DNA of 50,213 nt, taken from CAVPCY01 sp963702525. Its GTDB lineage: Bacteria; Actinomycetota; Coriobacteriia; Anaerosomatales; PHET01. Every line of letters begins with the position of its first letter. Position 1 is the first letter of the stretch. This document shows, in pieces, positions 21,494-30,819 of the stretch. The notes under the pieces were generated by a model. The model was not told where the DNA came from and ran no database searches. It was given only the letters and a program-made list of their open reading frames with translations. Position numbers and translations under genes: made by a program. Where the stretch lies: positions 1 to 50,213 of the forward strand of contig CAVPCY010000001.1 in assembly GCA_963702525.1 (NCBI GenBank), given 5' to 3'.

Positions 21494-22844
21494 CTAGACA
21501 CCGCCCCTTCTTGCGCTGCCCCGCTCCATCGCGAGGTCCGCCGCGCGCATCACCAGTGCGCCGAGGTCGTGTCCGTCGACCGCGACAGGCACGTTGTCGC
21601 ACAGTACCGTGGGCACCCCCGCCTGCTCGCCTGCTGCGGCGACCACGTCGATAGCCGCGGCCTTGAGCTCGGTCACCAAGGTGTCGAACGTGCCCGCGTA
21701 TCGCGAGAGGTCCTCGCGCAGTCGGCTCCGGTCGCTCAGATGCGTGCTCACCGCGACGACCTCGGCACCGTACTGCTCGGCGAGGTGCGACCCGAGTCGC
21801 GGAGCCACCGACTCCGGCGCCGTCGTGGCGAAGAAGACGCGGCGTCCCTCGATCGGCTCGAGCGGTGCCGGGCCGGAACGTCGTCGCGACCACAGGAACG
21901 TCCGGCGCGAGCTCGGCGATCGCCGCGCGCAACTCCGCGACATCGGCCGCGCTCGCGAGCGGCTCCTCGGCGGATGCGAGAACGACGAGGTCGGCGCGCG
22001 CGAGCCGGTACGGACCGAAGTAGTCACGCACGTAGCCCACTCCGCGCCCCGCCCCGACCACGATGATCGACGCATCGGCGAAGACGGGCGGGATGGCCGC
22101 TCCCGAGCCCTCGAGGACCACGAGCTCTTTGCCCAGCGAGTCGGCGAGGCGTGCGCCTTCGGGGACGTTGCTGAAGAACGTCTCGCCGGCCATGCCGCCG
22201 CCGCACCGCCGGCATCCCACCGTGGTCACGCGGCTCATCACCGCATCCTCGTAGTTGTCGCTCGACGCGTGCTTGCCCTGGCGAGCGAGTGCGAGCAGGT
22301 CCGGCGTGGTCAGCTCGACGCGCTCGCCGTGGATGAGCTCGGGCTCGGCGGGGCCTCCTCGGCCCATCGCCAGCACCACGATGTCGCGCCCCGAGGCCTT
22401 CAGCAGGCGGGCGATGTACGCCGAGACCGAGGTCTTGCCCACGCGCTTGCCCGTCCCGATGATGCCGAGCGCCGGAGTCGAAGTCGTCACCAGGTCGCGC
22501 GGCGGCGTGAACGAGAAGTCCGCTCCCCGGTAGGCGACACCGCGCTCGAGCGCGACCGAGGCCAGCCGGAAGCGGTCCGCCGAGGAGAGCACCGGTTCGT
22601 CGGAGAGGTCCACGAGCTCGTCAGGTGCGAACTGCTCGATCGCCGAGCGAATCGCGTCCTCGGGCACCTCCGCGGTCACGACCGGCACGCCGTAGGTCTC
22701 GAGTCCGCGGTCCAGATCGACCTTCTCGGTCCCGCCGATGAACGCGGCGCCCACGACCTCGCCACGCTTTGCGAGCTCGGTCAGCGCGAAGCGCACCACC
22801 GGCGGGTAGTGCTCGCCGTCGATCAGCGCGACGAGGCGACTCAC
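21494..22844 (-). CDS. cpgS: Cyclic 2,3-diphosphoglycerate synthetase (one frameshift)
   Basis: The named family closes 2,3-bisphosphoglycerate into the cyclic trianionic solute cDPG with ATP. The GTG at 22844 opens MSRLVALIDGEHYPPVVRFA. The N-terminal domain ends SFTPPRDLVTTSTPALGIIG, and the P-loop GTGKRVGKTSVSAYIA is at about residues 130-146. A conserved VGCRRCGGGMAGETFFSN block and the VVLEGSGAAIPPV motif follow. One inserted C at about 21873 splits the frame between TTFRP and APLEPIEGRRVFFAT. Restored length of about 449 residues matches the archaeal enzyme class. It overlaps the upstream phosphoesterase by four bases and is followed at once by the kinase gene. cDPG is best known from methanogens; product formation here is inferred. 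Confidence 0.85.
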
Positions 22845-23662
22845 GGCTGCGTGCCTTCGTCGAGCACGTAGCCGGTGGCCGGTGGCCCCTCATGGGGACG
22901 CCAGCGGCAGTAGCGCTTGTTCACGTCGCGGAAGTCGGCGACGACCTCGGCGTCGACGTAGGGCTCTTTGAGCAGCACGCGCACGTGCGAGCGCTCGTGG
23001 ATCTCGATGATGTTGTAGCAGGGGCGGACCCGGCCCCTGAGCCTGTGCGTGCAGCAGGTGCCCGCGTTGACGATGAGCATGTCTTCGAGCCGCCACACGT
23101 TGGGCACGTGCTTGTGGCCGCACAGAACCAGGTCGACCCCGCAGTTGGCCAGCACGCGCAGCAGGTCGCCCGCGTCGTGCACGATGTTGCGCTCGCGCCC
23201 GGTGCCGGGCACCGGCACCAGATGGTGGTGCATGGCGAGCACCCGGAACTCGTCGTCGTCGATCGCGAAGTGCTCCTCGACCCAGTTGTGGCGCTCGCGA
23301 CCGACTCGCCCGGTGTCGAGATCCGGCTCGCTCGAGTCGATGCCGAGCACGCGCGTGCCCGAGTGCACCAGCTCCACGCTTCGTGCACCGAACAGGTCCG
23401 AGAAGTGCTCGTCGCCCACGTTGCGTGCGTCGTGGTTGCCCATCAGCACCACGCGACGGTCGCATGCGATCCGATCGATGAGGTTGTGAGCCAGTTCGAA
23501 CTCGTGCTGGAAACCCATGTCGGTGAGGTCGCCGGTCACGACCACGATGTCCGGGCACAGCAGATTGAGCTCGTCGATGACACGCTTGGCGAGCGTTGGG
23601 ATGTGGTAGCGCGACCCGCAGTGCAGGTCGGAGATGTGCGCGATGACGGTCGGAGTGCCCAC
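22841..23662 (-). CDS. Calcineurin-like metallophosphoesterase
   Basis: A dinuclear-metal phosphoesterase with all family motifs: HISDLHCGS (D-x-H), VVVTGDLTDMG (GD), MGNHDARN (GNHD), MHHHLVPVPG and LCGHKHVPNVW (GHxH). The GTG at 23662 is chosen because a GGGGAGG site precedes it closely; a GTG at 23686 is possible. It resembles the class III cyclic-nucleotide phosphodiesterase/CpdA-like group, but its substrate is unknown. It is the first gene of the tightly coupled cluster with cpgS and the 2-phosphoglycerate kinase, so a cyclic phosphodiester such as cDPG is a reasonable candidate substrate, by context only. Confidence 0.85.
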   Translation of the reverse strand: MGTPTVIAHISDLHCGSRYHIPTLAKRVIDELNLLCPDIVVVTGDLTDMGFQHEFELAHNLIDRIACDRRVVLMGNHDARNVGDEHFSDLFGARSVELVHSGTRVLGIDSSEPDLDTGRVGRERHNWVEEHFAIDDDEFRVLAMHHHLVPVPGTGRERNIVHDAGDLLRVLANCGVDLVLCGHKHVPNVWRLEDMLIVNAGTCCTHRLRGRVRPCYNIIEIHERSHVRVLLKEPYVDAEVVADFRDVNKRYCRWRPHEGPPATGYVLDEGTQP

Positions 23663-23691
23663 GCCGCCTCCCCTCGGTTGGTCCACGGCCG

Positions 23692-24739
23692 CTAGCGCGG
23701 CAGCCCGCTTCTCGCGGCCGAATCGCGGTTTCGCAGCAGTGCATCGATCTGGTCGAGACGCCTGGTCAGCCCGAGGAACGAGCCGAAGATGTCCTGGAAC
23801 TCGTCCTCATATGAGGTCACGTCGTAGTCACCGTTGATGCCGCCGCGCTTCGCGGCCGCGTCGAGCGCGTCTTCGAGGGTCCCGATCTTGTCCACCAGGC
23901 CCAGTTCCTTGGCGCGCGTGCCGTTCCACGCCCAGCCGGTGGCAAGCGTCTCGACCTCGGAGCGCGGCATGTCCCGTCCATCGGCAACGATATCGATGAA
24001 CTGGTCGTACGCGTCATCGACCTCGCCTTGGATGAGCGCCTGCTCCTCTTCGGTCAGCGGTCGGTACGGGCTGCCCGCATCCTTGTACTTGCCTGCGGTG
24101 ATCACCTGGAACTCGACGCCCACCTTGTCGAGCAGCCCGCTCACGTTGGGAATCTCCGAGATCACGCCGATGCTGCCCACCGACGATCCGGGCATCGCCC
24201 AGATCTCATCGGCCTGCGACGCGGCCATGTACGCACCGGACGCGCCCACGTCGCCCACAGAGACCACGACCGGCTTGGTGGACGCCTTCACGTACGCCGC
24301 GACCTCCTCACTCGCCGCGACGGTGCCGCCTGGTGAGTCGACCCGAAGAACGATCGCCTTGACCGAGTCGTCCTCCTCGGCCTGGTCGAGCAGGTCCTTG
24401 AACGATTCGGGCGTGACGTAGCCGTCGACCGGCGAGCCCGTTCCCGCGATCACTCCGTCGATCCGGATGACCGCGACCGAGTCGCCGAAGCTCGCCGAGG
24501 AGAACATGTCGCGGTTGTCACCGAAGAGCAGCGCCAGCGGCCACACACACGCCGAGACCATCAGGAGCAGCCCCACGCAGATGCCCACCGTCCACCAGAT
24601 CCACGCGCGGCTGCGGCGGGGTGGCTGCGAGCGGTGCGCTCGGCTCGGCGACGGGCGGGACCGGCGGCGTGGACGGTACCTGGGTCTGGCCGGCGGGCGG
24701 GACGGGCGGTGGAACCTGCGGAGGATACTGCTCGGTCAT
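23692..24739 (-). CDS. sppA: Signal peptide peptidase SppA (one frameshift)
   Basis: Membrane-bound serine protease that degrades leftover signal peptides. From the ATG at 24739 (GGAAGG site) come about 44 residues rich in Pro (QYPPQVPPPVPPAG...), then one membrane segment (TVGICVGLLLMVSACVW). The protease domain shows IVLRVDSPGGTVAASEE, the nucleophile region VGDVGASGAYMAAS and the general-base Lys in AGKYKDAGSPYRPLTEEE. One frame change lies at about 24617 between the Pro-rich tail and the membrane segment. Without it only about 298 residues would be annotated. It is the short Gram-positive type with one catalytic domain. Confidence 0.93.
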
Positions 24740-24804
24740 CGGCGACCTTCCGGGGGTTAGCACGACGCCGCGACAGGGCGGGTGCGGGGATACCAGTGAT
24801 TCTT

Positions 24805-24823
24805 CCCCACCCGTGAGGCGGGG
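24805..24823 (-). terminator. Hairpin between thrB and sppA
   Basis: A 7-bp stem (CCCCGCC with GGGTGGGG, one G-T pair, read on the transcribed strand) lies 20 bases after the thrB stop. It has no U-tract, so it may be Rho-dependent or only an intergenic hairpin. Confidence 0.3.
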
Positions 24824-24842
24824 TCAACACGGCTCGAGGCGC

Positions 24843-25761
24843 CTAGAGCATCCGTGCCCCGGCGCGGTCCACGCGAAGCGCCTGCGGAGCCAGCCGGCTA
24901 CCCAGTTCGCGGATGCGATCGGCGGCGCGTCCGGCCACCTCCTCGGCAAGCGCATGCGCGGCCTCGTCGGTGTCGCCGGCGACAAGGCCGATGACCGTGG
25001 GGCCGGCGCCCGAGAGCGCCACGCCCGCGGCGCCGGCATCGGCCAGGATGTCGTGGACCACCTGGAGGTCGGCAACGGCTGCCGCACGGTACGGCTCGTG
25101 CAGACGGTCTGCGAGCGCAGCGCCGAGCAGCTCCGGGCGCCCGGTCGCGATCGAGGCGGCGAGCAAACCCGCGTGGGCGACGTTGAACGCGGCGTCTTCG
25201 TGCGGAACGGCGTCGGGCAGCATCGCGCGGGCGGTCCGCGTCGCGAGCTCGCCCACCGCCGGCACCACCACTGCCGCCAGCCCGCGAGCGGGCTCGAAGC
25301 GCGCGCATCGGGCCAGGCCAAGGTCTCGCCAGCACACGGTGAAGCCACCGAAGAGCGCAGCCGCGACGTTGTCGGGATGGCCCTCGAGCTCGGCGGCGAG
25401 TCTCCAGCATGCGCACCGAGCCGAAGTCGGCTCCTGCAAGCGCTTCACCCAGCAGCAGCCCGCCAACGATCGCCGCCGAGGAGGAGCCCAGTCCGCTGCC
25501 TGTGGGCACGTTGTTGGCGCAGCCGATCTCGGCACGCAGCTCGGGGTGGCCGGCCTCGGCGAAAGCGCGCGCCATGGCCACGGCAGCCAAGTTGGTGCCG
25601 TCGGTCGCGAGAGTGCCCGCGCCCGCACCCGCAACATCCACGCGCCACTCAGCGGCCAGCTCGGCCTCGAAGCGGTTGTGCAGCTCGAGCGCGAGGCCGA
25701 AGCTGTCGAAGCCCGGGCCGAGGTTGGCCGAGGTCGCGGGAACGAGGACAGCGGCGCCCAC
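24843..25761 (-). CDS. thrB: Homoserine kinase (one frameshift)
   Basis: GHMP kinase that phosphorylates homoserine on the way to threonine. The GTG at 25761 opens AAVLVPATSANLGPGFDSFG, the GHMP N-terminal motif. The ATP-binding loop is NNVPTGSGLGSSSAAIVGGL. After one inserted A at about 25408 the frame resumes ELEGHPDNVAAALFGGF and then the C-terminal AGVALSGAGPTVIGLVAG motif. Restored length of about 305 residues is normal. It starts 3 bases after the hom stop, so the two form an operon. thrC is not in the window. Confidence 0.93.
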
Positions 25762-25764
25762 GGA

Positions 25765-27051
25765 CTACAACGCCTCCACGCGGATGACCGCGGAGATCCG
25801 GTCGACCGAGTCGAGCGACTCGATCTCAGCCAGCGCGGTGCGCACCGCCGACTCGCGGGCCTCGTGCGTCACGTAGACGATCTCGGCCACGCCCGCCTCG
25901 GCACGCTTCTGGATGACCGAGGCGATCGACACCTCGTGCTCGCCGAATACGCTCGCGACCGCCGCGAGTACGCCGGGCCTGTCGGCGACCTCAAGGCGCA
26001 CGTAGTAGCCGGTCTCGAGTTCGGCGATGTCGCGGACGGGCAGGTGCTCGGTGCAGGTGCAGCCCACCAGCGGCGCGCATCCGCTCTGGATGCGGCGCGC
26101 GACCTCGATCAGGTCGCCGACCACCGCCGAGGCGGCCGGTAGCGAGCCCGCGCCCTCGCCGAAGAACATCGTCTCGCCCACCGAGTCGCCTACGACGTAG
26201 ATGGCGTTGTAGACGCCGTTGACCGAGGCGAGCGGATGCGAGTTCGGGATCATGGTGGGGTGCACGCGCACGTCGATGCCGGTGTCGGTACGCCGGGCGA
26301 TCGCGAGCAGCTTGATGGTGTGGCCCATCTCGGCGGCGTAGACGATGTCGGCCGGCGACAGCGCACGGATGCCCTCGGCGGGCACCTGGCTCATGACCAC
26401 GCGGCTGTTGAACGCGATGGAGGACAGGATCGCGATCTTCGCCGCGGCGTCCAGCCCGTCGACATCGGCGGTCGGGTCGGCCTCGGCGAAGCCGCGAGCC
26501 TGGGCCTCGGCAAGCGCGGTGCCGTAGTCGAGCCCATCGTCGGTCATGCGAGCGAGCATGAAGTTGGTCGTGCCGTTCACGATACCCATGACCGTGGTGA
26601 TCTCGTTGCTGGTCAGGGAGTGCTTCAGCGGTTCGATGATCGGGATGCCGCCGCCGACACTCGCCTCGAAGCGCACGTCGACGCCGTTGGCCTCGGCAGC
26701 CGCCATGACCTCCTCGCCGCTGCTGGCGAGCAGCGCCTTGTTGGCGGTGACGACGCTCTTGCCGGCACCAAGCGCGGTGAGCACGACGTCACGCGCGACA
26801 CCGGTTCCGCCGATCAGCTCGATGACGACGTCGAGCGACGGATCGTCGATGAGCGCGAAGGCGTCGGTGGTGCACGTCGCCGGGTCGAGGCCCAGCTCGG
26901 CGAAACGCGACTCCACGCGGTCGGCGAACGCCGCCAGCTCGATGTCGACGCCCGCGCGGGAGCGGAAGTCCTCGCGGTGCCGACGCAGTATCTCGACGAC
27001 GCCGCTTCCAACGGTACCCAGGCCGATGAGGCCGACGCGAACGGTGCGCAT
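25765..27051 (-). CDS. hom: Homoserine dehydrogenase with ACT domain
   Basis: Reduces aspartate semialdehyde to homoserine, the branch point to threonine and methionine. The 428-residue intact frame has the nucleotide-binding motif VGLIGLGTVGSGVVEIL, then KSVVTANKALLA and the catalytic segment GIVNGTTNFML ... ADPTADVDGLDAAAKI with the conserved Asp/Lys residues. A C-terminal ACT domain (YYVRLEVADRPGVLAAVASV) suggests feedback inhibition by threonine. The ATG at 27051 has an AAAGG site. It is followed by thrB. lysA, which uses the same aspartate semialdehyde pool, lies about 2.4 kb away. Confidence 0.97.
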   Translation of the reverse strand: MRTVRVGLIGLGTVGSGVVEILRRHREDFRSRAGVDIELAAFADRVESRFAELGLDPATCTTDAFALIDDPSLDVVIELIGGTGVARDVVLTALGAGKSVVTANKALLASSGEEVMAAAEANGVDVRFEASVGGGIPIIEPLKHSLTSNEITTVMGIVNGTTNFMLARMTDDGLDYGTALAEAQARGFAEADPTADVDGLDAAAKIAILSSIAFNSRVVMSQVPAEGIRALSPADIVYAAEMGHTIKLLAIARRTDTGIDVRVHPTMIPNSHPLASVNGVYNAIYVVGDSVGETMFFGEGAGSLPAASAVVGDLIEVARRIQSGCAPLVGCTCTEHLPVRDIAELETGYYVRLEVADRPGVLAAVASVFGEHEVSIASVIQKRAEAGVAEIVYVTHEARESAVRTALAEIESLDSVDRISAVIRVEAL

Positions 27052-27097
27052 GTGACTGCCTTTCGAGGTATCGCCGCGCCACCGGCACGGCTGGCCC

Positions 27098-27103
27098 ATT
27101 GTA
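27098..27103 (-). promoter_or_regulatory. Candidate -10 box upstream of hom-thrB
   Basis: TACAAT on the minus strand, 47 bases upstream of the hom ATG, is a good sigma-70-type -10 in an otherwise very GC-rich gap. The 17-base-upstream position (CGGAAC) is a poor -35. The rest of the 27052-27332 divergent gap shows no riboswitch or leader peptide I can recognise. Confidence 0.35.
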
Positions 27104-27332
27104 CCCGAGGCGCCAGCGGCGTTCCGAGCGCGAGGGGCTCGATCGCGCCACGCACCCGTCGACGGCGTGCAGGCCTGTGCGTGGAATCACACAAACATCG
27201 GCGCAGTGCCTCATTGGGCTCGCCCGCGCGCCCGATAACGAGGACCTAGCGCCCCAACGGCGTGGCTCGCAACCGAGTCCACCGACACCGTCCCAAGAAG
27301 GTGCGGCCCCGATAGACGATGGAGGTACGTGG

Positions 27333-28092
27333 ATGAAACGGACGATCAAACCGCTGCTGATCGTGGCCTGTGCCGCGACCGCGCTGATGCTGGGCTCCGC
27401 CATGGCGGCCCACGCCTCGCCCACCAGACCATCCGTGTGCTCGAACTCGAACTGCCATCCCGCAAGCTCCGCCGTCGTCGTCAGGGCGGTCGAAACGGCG
27501 AACGACGGCATCAGCGCCACCTACCTGATCACCGTGTCGAACCCCTACGGATCTGCGGGCTGGGCCGTGTTCTCCGGCGCTACGAAGTACGTCGCCGATG
27601 CCGGTGCGAGTGAGTCCGTCATGCTCCCTGTGGGTCGAAGCTACACGGTCTGGGGAGTGAGCTCGGGCTCGGGAAACGGCTCCGGCTCTGTGCAGATCAG
27701 CGCCGCGGGGTCACCCACGCCGCCGACACCTCCTGCGCCACCCACCGTGCCCCCCACGAACCCGGATCCCGAAGCCAAGCCTCCGGCCGAGCCCTCGACC
27801 GAGACTTCGCCCGTGGTGGAGACCGGGAAGCTCAAGATCCACCTCGAGCGCCACATCAGGCACCGCCGGTACACGCTGACGCTCGTCAACGCCGAGACGG
27901 GCGAGACGATCACCGTCAAAGGCAAGTGCAGCGACATCGTGCTCAAGGACGTGGCGTACGGCACATACGACCTGAAGTTGACGGTTGGCAAGAACGACGT
28001 ACGAGCAAACCGTCGTCGTGGAGAAAGCCAAGACCAGGGTCACCATCAAGCTTGGCAAGCCGCACAAGCACCACAAAGGCAAGTGTAAGTAG
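27333..28092 (+). CDS. Secreted protein with CX4CH motif and His/Lys-rich C-terminus (one frameshift)
   Basis: I do not recognise a named family. The ATG at 27333 (GGAGG site) opens a clear Sec signal peptide (KPLLIVACAATALMLGSAMA, then AHAS). The mature protein begins with CSNSNCHP, a CX4CH motif like the variant haem-binding sites of multihaem cytochromes, but there is only one. A beta-rich domain of about 85 residues follows, then a Pro/Thr linker (TPPTPPAPPTVPP), then a second beta domain (LKIHLERHIRHRRYTLTLVN). One inserted G at about 27999 leads to TVVVEKAKTRVTIKLGKPHK and a HHKGKCK tail ending at the TAG at 28090. The gene is followed by a strong hairpin. Confidence 0.7.
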
Positions 28093-28138
28093 CAGCACGC
28101 CTGCGCCGTCTTCGCGGCGTGGCAATCACAGCAGATGT

Positions 28139-28168
28139 GGGGCCGGTATCCGATGGGGTGCCGGCCCC
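28139..28168 (+). terminator. Strong GC hairpin after the secreted-protein gene
   Basis: An 8-bp perfect stem (GGGGCCGG with CCGGCCCC), which may extend inward, with a loop of about 14 bases, lies 46 bases downstream of the stop. It is followed by GCCGCTGTTCTC, a weak T-containing tail. It is probably a terminator for the gene at 27333-28092. Confidence 0.5.
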
Positions 28169-28257
28169 GCCGCTGTTCTCGGACCAGCTCAGCGGCCGCG
28201 ATCGAACGCTTCGGAGTATCCTCACGCCAACGGTACACGATTCACTCGGAGGAGCAG

Positions 28258-29002
28258 ATGAGCGTCTTGTCGCTTTGGGTCTGGCCGCTGGCGGCGGCCG
28301 TGCTCACAACGGTGTTCACCGTCCTGCTCGCCCGACAGTACCGGGAACGGCGCAAACCGCACCAACTCGCGTGGACCATCGGTTTCGCGATGTGGGCGGC
28401 TGCGTCCTACATGGAGTTCGCGGCGATCATGCTCGGCGCGTGGCCGGCGTGGCTCTATCGGTTCTACATCATCACGACAGCCGCGCTCGTGCCCGTGCTG
28501 GGCTACGGGACGATCCGGCTCATGACCAAGCGCGCGTGGTGGGGCTGGGCCTACATCGCCATCAACGTCGCGTTGGTCGGGGTGTTCGCTTACGGGATCT
28601 TCACGCACCCGATGGACCCGGCCGAGCTGGCGAAGGCCAACGTGGCGAGCTACGCGGCGCTCGGCCCCAAAGGGCACCTTCCCGCGCATGCTCTCGGCGT
28701 TCATATCGATTCCCGGCGCGCTTGTGCTGTTCTACGGCGCCATCCACTCCATCTTCCTGTTCATCCGCAAGAAGGAGTACGCCTACCGGGTGTGGGCCAA
28801 CGTGCTGATCGCGGCAGCGACCTTCGTGATCGCCGCTGCAGGCGGGCTTGCGGCAACCGGCGACCCGCGGCTGTTCTACGTCGCGGAGCTCGTGGCCGCA
28901 GGCCTGTACCTGTGGGGCTTCCTGCTCGCGAGCGATCTGAAGAAGGGCGCCGCGGCCGCGAAGGCGGCGAGAGCGGCGAACGCGCCTGCCGAGACGGACT
29001 AG
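28258..29002 (+). CDS. Polytopic membrane protein of unknown function (one frameshift)
   Basis: About 247 residues with seven hydrophobic segments: LWVWPLAAAVLTTVFTVLLA, LAWTIGFAMWAAASYMEFAA, LYRFYIITTAALVPVLGYG, WGWAYIAINVALVGVFAYG, LSAFISIPGALVLFYGAIHS, VWANVLIAAATFVIAAAGGL and LFYVAELVAAGLYLWGFLLA. A Lys/Ala-rich cytoplasmic tail ends it. One extra G at about 28678 (GGC read as GGGC) splits it. The ATG at 28258 follows GGAGGAG. The seven-segment layout resembles sensor-type 7TM modules, but no output domain is present and I recognise no family. Confidence 0.7.
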
Positions 29003-29394
29003 GCGCCGCCTCCCGAAACCCAAGCGAGGTAGTCGGCCAGATCCTCGGTGCGCCCTGTCTCGCCGTGACCGGTCAGTTCGCGGCGGTACTCGGCGGCGGC
29101 GATAAGATCGCGCGGATCGAGGCGCCCGGCCTCGATCCACAGCACCAGCCTGGCCAGGTCGCCCCCGCTCGCCCTGATCGCGGCGAGCATGAGCCGGCAT
29201 GCGGTCTCATCGGCCTCGGGCGCACAGTCGGGATCGGGCGCGAGCGCGGTGAGCGCGACCGAGGCCGCGTAGACGTCGTCTGCCGAGAAGGTGCCCCGCA
29301 GCCGCGCGTCGACGGTCGCGGACGTCCACCAGACGGCCTTCTGGGCGATCTCGTCGCGCTGGGGCGCGGGCATGCGTTCCGTCGCGCCGCTCAC
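28999..29394 (-). CDS. Hypothetical protein downstream of lysA
   Basis: 131 residues, GTG start, soluble and rich in Ala, Asp and Glu. It looks helical (QRDEIAQKAVWWTSATVDAR, then EDLADYLAWVSGGGA at the end). There is no signal peptide, membrane segment, cysteine cluster or known motif. The start lies 4 bases after the lysA stop, so it is probably co-transcribed with lysA. Its stop shares the palindrome CTAG with the stop of the convergent membrane-protein gene. Coding reality is supported by operon spacing and an intact frame, not by homology I can name. Confidence 0.6.
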   Translation of the reverse strand: MSGATERMPAPQRDEIAQKAVWWTSATVDARLRGTFSADDVYAASVALTALAPDPDCAPEADETACRLMLAAIRASGGDLARLVLWIEAGRLDPRDLIAAAEYRRELTGHGETGRTEDLADYLAWVSGGGA

Positions 29395-29398
29395 GCGC

Positions 29399-30762
29399 CT
29401 ACTCGACCTCGCATTTCATGAGGTCGGCGTAGGTCTCTCGGCGAATCACCCAGCGCCACTCTCCTTCTGACACGAACACTACGCCCGGACGGACGTTCTT
29501 GTTGTAGTTGCTGCTCATCGACTGGCAGTAGGCGCCAGTGGCGCACACGCACAGGAAGTCACCGGCCTCGGGACATTGCAGAGGCGCGTCGCGGACGACG
29601 ATGTCTCCGCTCTCGCAGTGCTTGCCAGCCACCGTCGCGACCATCTCGCGCGGTTGGTCGGCTTTGTTGGCGATCAGCGCCTCGTAGTGGGCGTCGTAGA
29701 GCGCGGTGCGGATGTTGTCGTTCATGCCGCCATCGACCGCGACGTAGGTACGGATACCGGGAATCTCCTTGACCGTGCCCACGGTGTAGAGGGTCACACC
29801 CGCCTTGGCGACGATGGAGCGGCCCGGCTCGACGGCCATCCGTGGCACCGCGAGGCCGTGCTTCTCGCACTCCTCCTTGATGCCATCGACGACGACCTTG
29901 CCGAACTCCTCGACCGTCGAAGGCTCGTCGGGCACGCCGTACGCGACACCGAGACCTCCGCCCACATCCAGCATGCGCACCGCCACGCCCGTCTCAGCCT
30001 CGATCTCGCGCATGAACTCGACCATCTTGGCGATCGCAGCGTGATAGCTGTGCAACGCGAAGATCTGGCTGCCGATGTGCATGTGCAGACCCTCGAACTC
30101 GATGCCCGGCAGCGATACGGCCCGCCGGACCGCCTCCATGGCGAGGCCCTGGTTCAGACCGAAGCCGAACTTGGAGTCCTCGGCGCCGGTCATGATGAAG
30201 TCGTGCGTGTCGGCCTCCACGCCCGGCGTGACGCGGATGAGCACCCGCTGCGAGACACCGCGCTCGGCAGCGAGCGCCGAGAGCCGCTCGAGCTCATCGA
30301 AGTTGTCGACGACGATGCGGCTCACAGCCTGCATCCAGGCACTCGGCGAGCTCGGTCGGCGTCTTGTTGTTGCCGTGCACCTGAACGCGCGACATCGGGA
30401 ACCCGGCGCGAAGCGCATAGGCGAGCTCGCCACCCGAGGCGCACAGAAGACAGCAGTCCTCCTGTTCGACCAGGCGGATCATCGCAAGCGACATGAACGC
30501 CTTGCCGGCATAGACCACATCGACGTCGGGCCAGTGGTAGCGCGTCCACTTCACGTACTCGGAGAGCTGGTGGCGGATGGTCGTACTCGTCCATCACGTA
30601 GAGCGCGGTACCGGCCTCGCTCGCAAGCTCGACGGTGTCCACGCCGCCGATCCACAGGTGGCCGTCTTTGACCTCGGCGGTCATCGGAAGAACGGACATG
30701 AGGTCGTGTCCGGTCTTGAGGTCGGCGACCGCCGGCTCGCGTGGCGTGGATGGCTTGCCCAT
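29399..30762 (-). CDS. lysA: Diaminopimelate decarboxylase (two frameshifts)
   Basis: PLP enzyme of fold type III that makes lysine from meso-diaminopimelate. From the ATG at 30762 (GGGGGAG site) come HLWIGGVDTVELASEAGTAL, then the PLP-lysine motif VVYAGKAFMSLAM, SRVQVHGNNKTPTEL, HMHIGSQIF, MLDVGGGLGVAYG, VEPGRSIVAKAG and the active-site KHCESGDIV. One-base insertions at about 30581 and 30325 split it, matching the span modulo three. Restored length is about 453 residues. It lies 57 bases downstream of argS. Confidence 0.95.
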
Positions 30763-30774
30763 GCTCTCTCCCCC

Positions 30775-30790
30775 TGCGCCCGAAGGCGCA
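30775..30790 (-). promoter_or_regulatory. UUCG-tetraloop hairpin just before lysA
   Basis: TGCGCC-TTCG-GGCGCA on the transcribed strand: a perfect 6-bp stem with an exceptionally stable tetraloop, directly ahead of the GGGGGAG ribosome-binding site of lysA. It has no U-tract, so it is more likely an mRNA stability or translation-control element, or the end point of an argS message processed by RNase. Confidence 0.4.
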
Positions 30791-30819
30791 TTGTGTCCGT
30801 CCGGTGCTTTCCGGCGCTC

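Noticed and set aside
27104..27332. Riboswitch (for example c-di-GMP type) ahead of the secreted CX4CH protein
   Set aside because: I looked for the conserved cores of c-di-GMP, cobalamin and related classes and did not find them; the region is only GC-rich.
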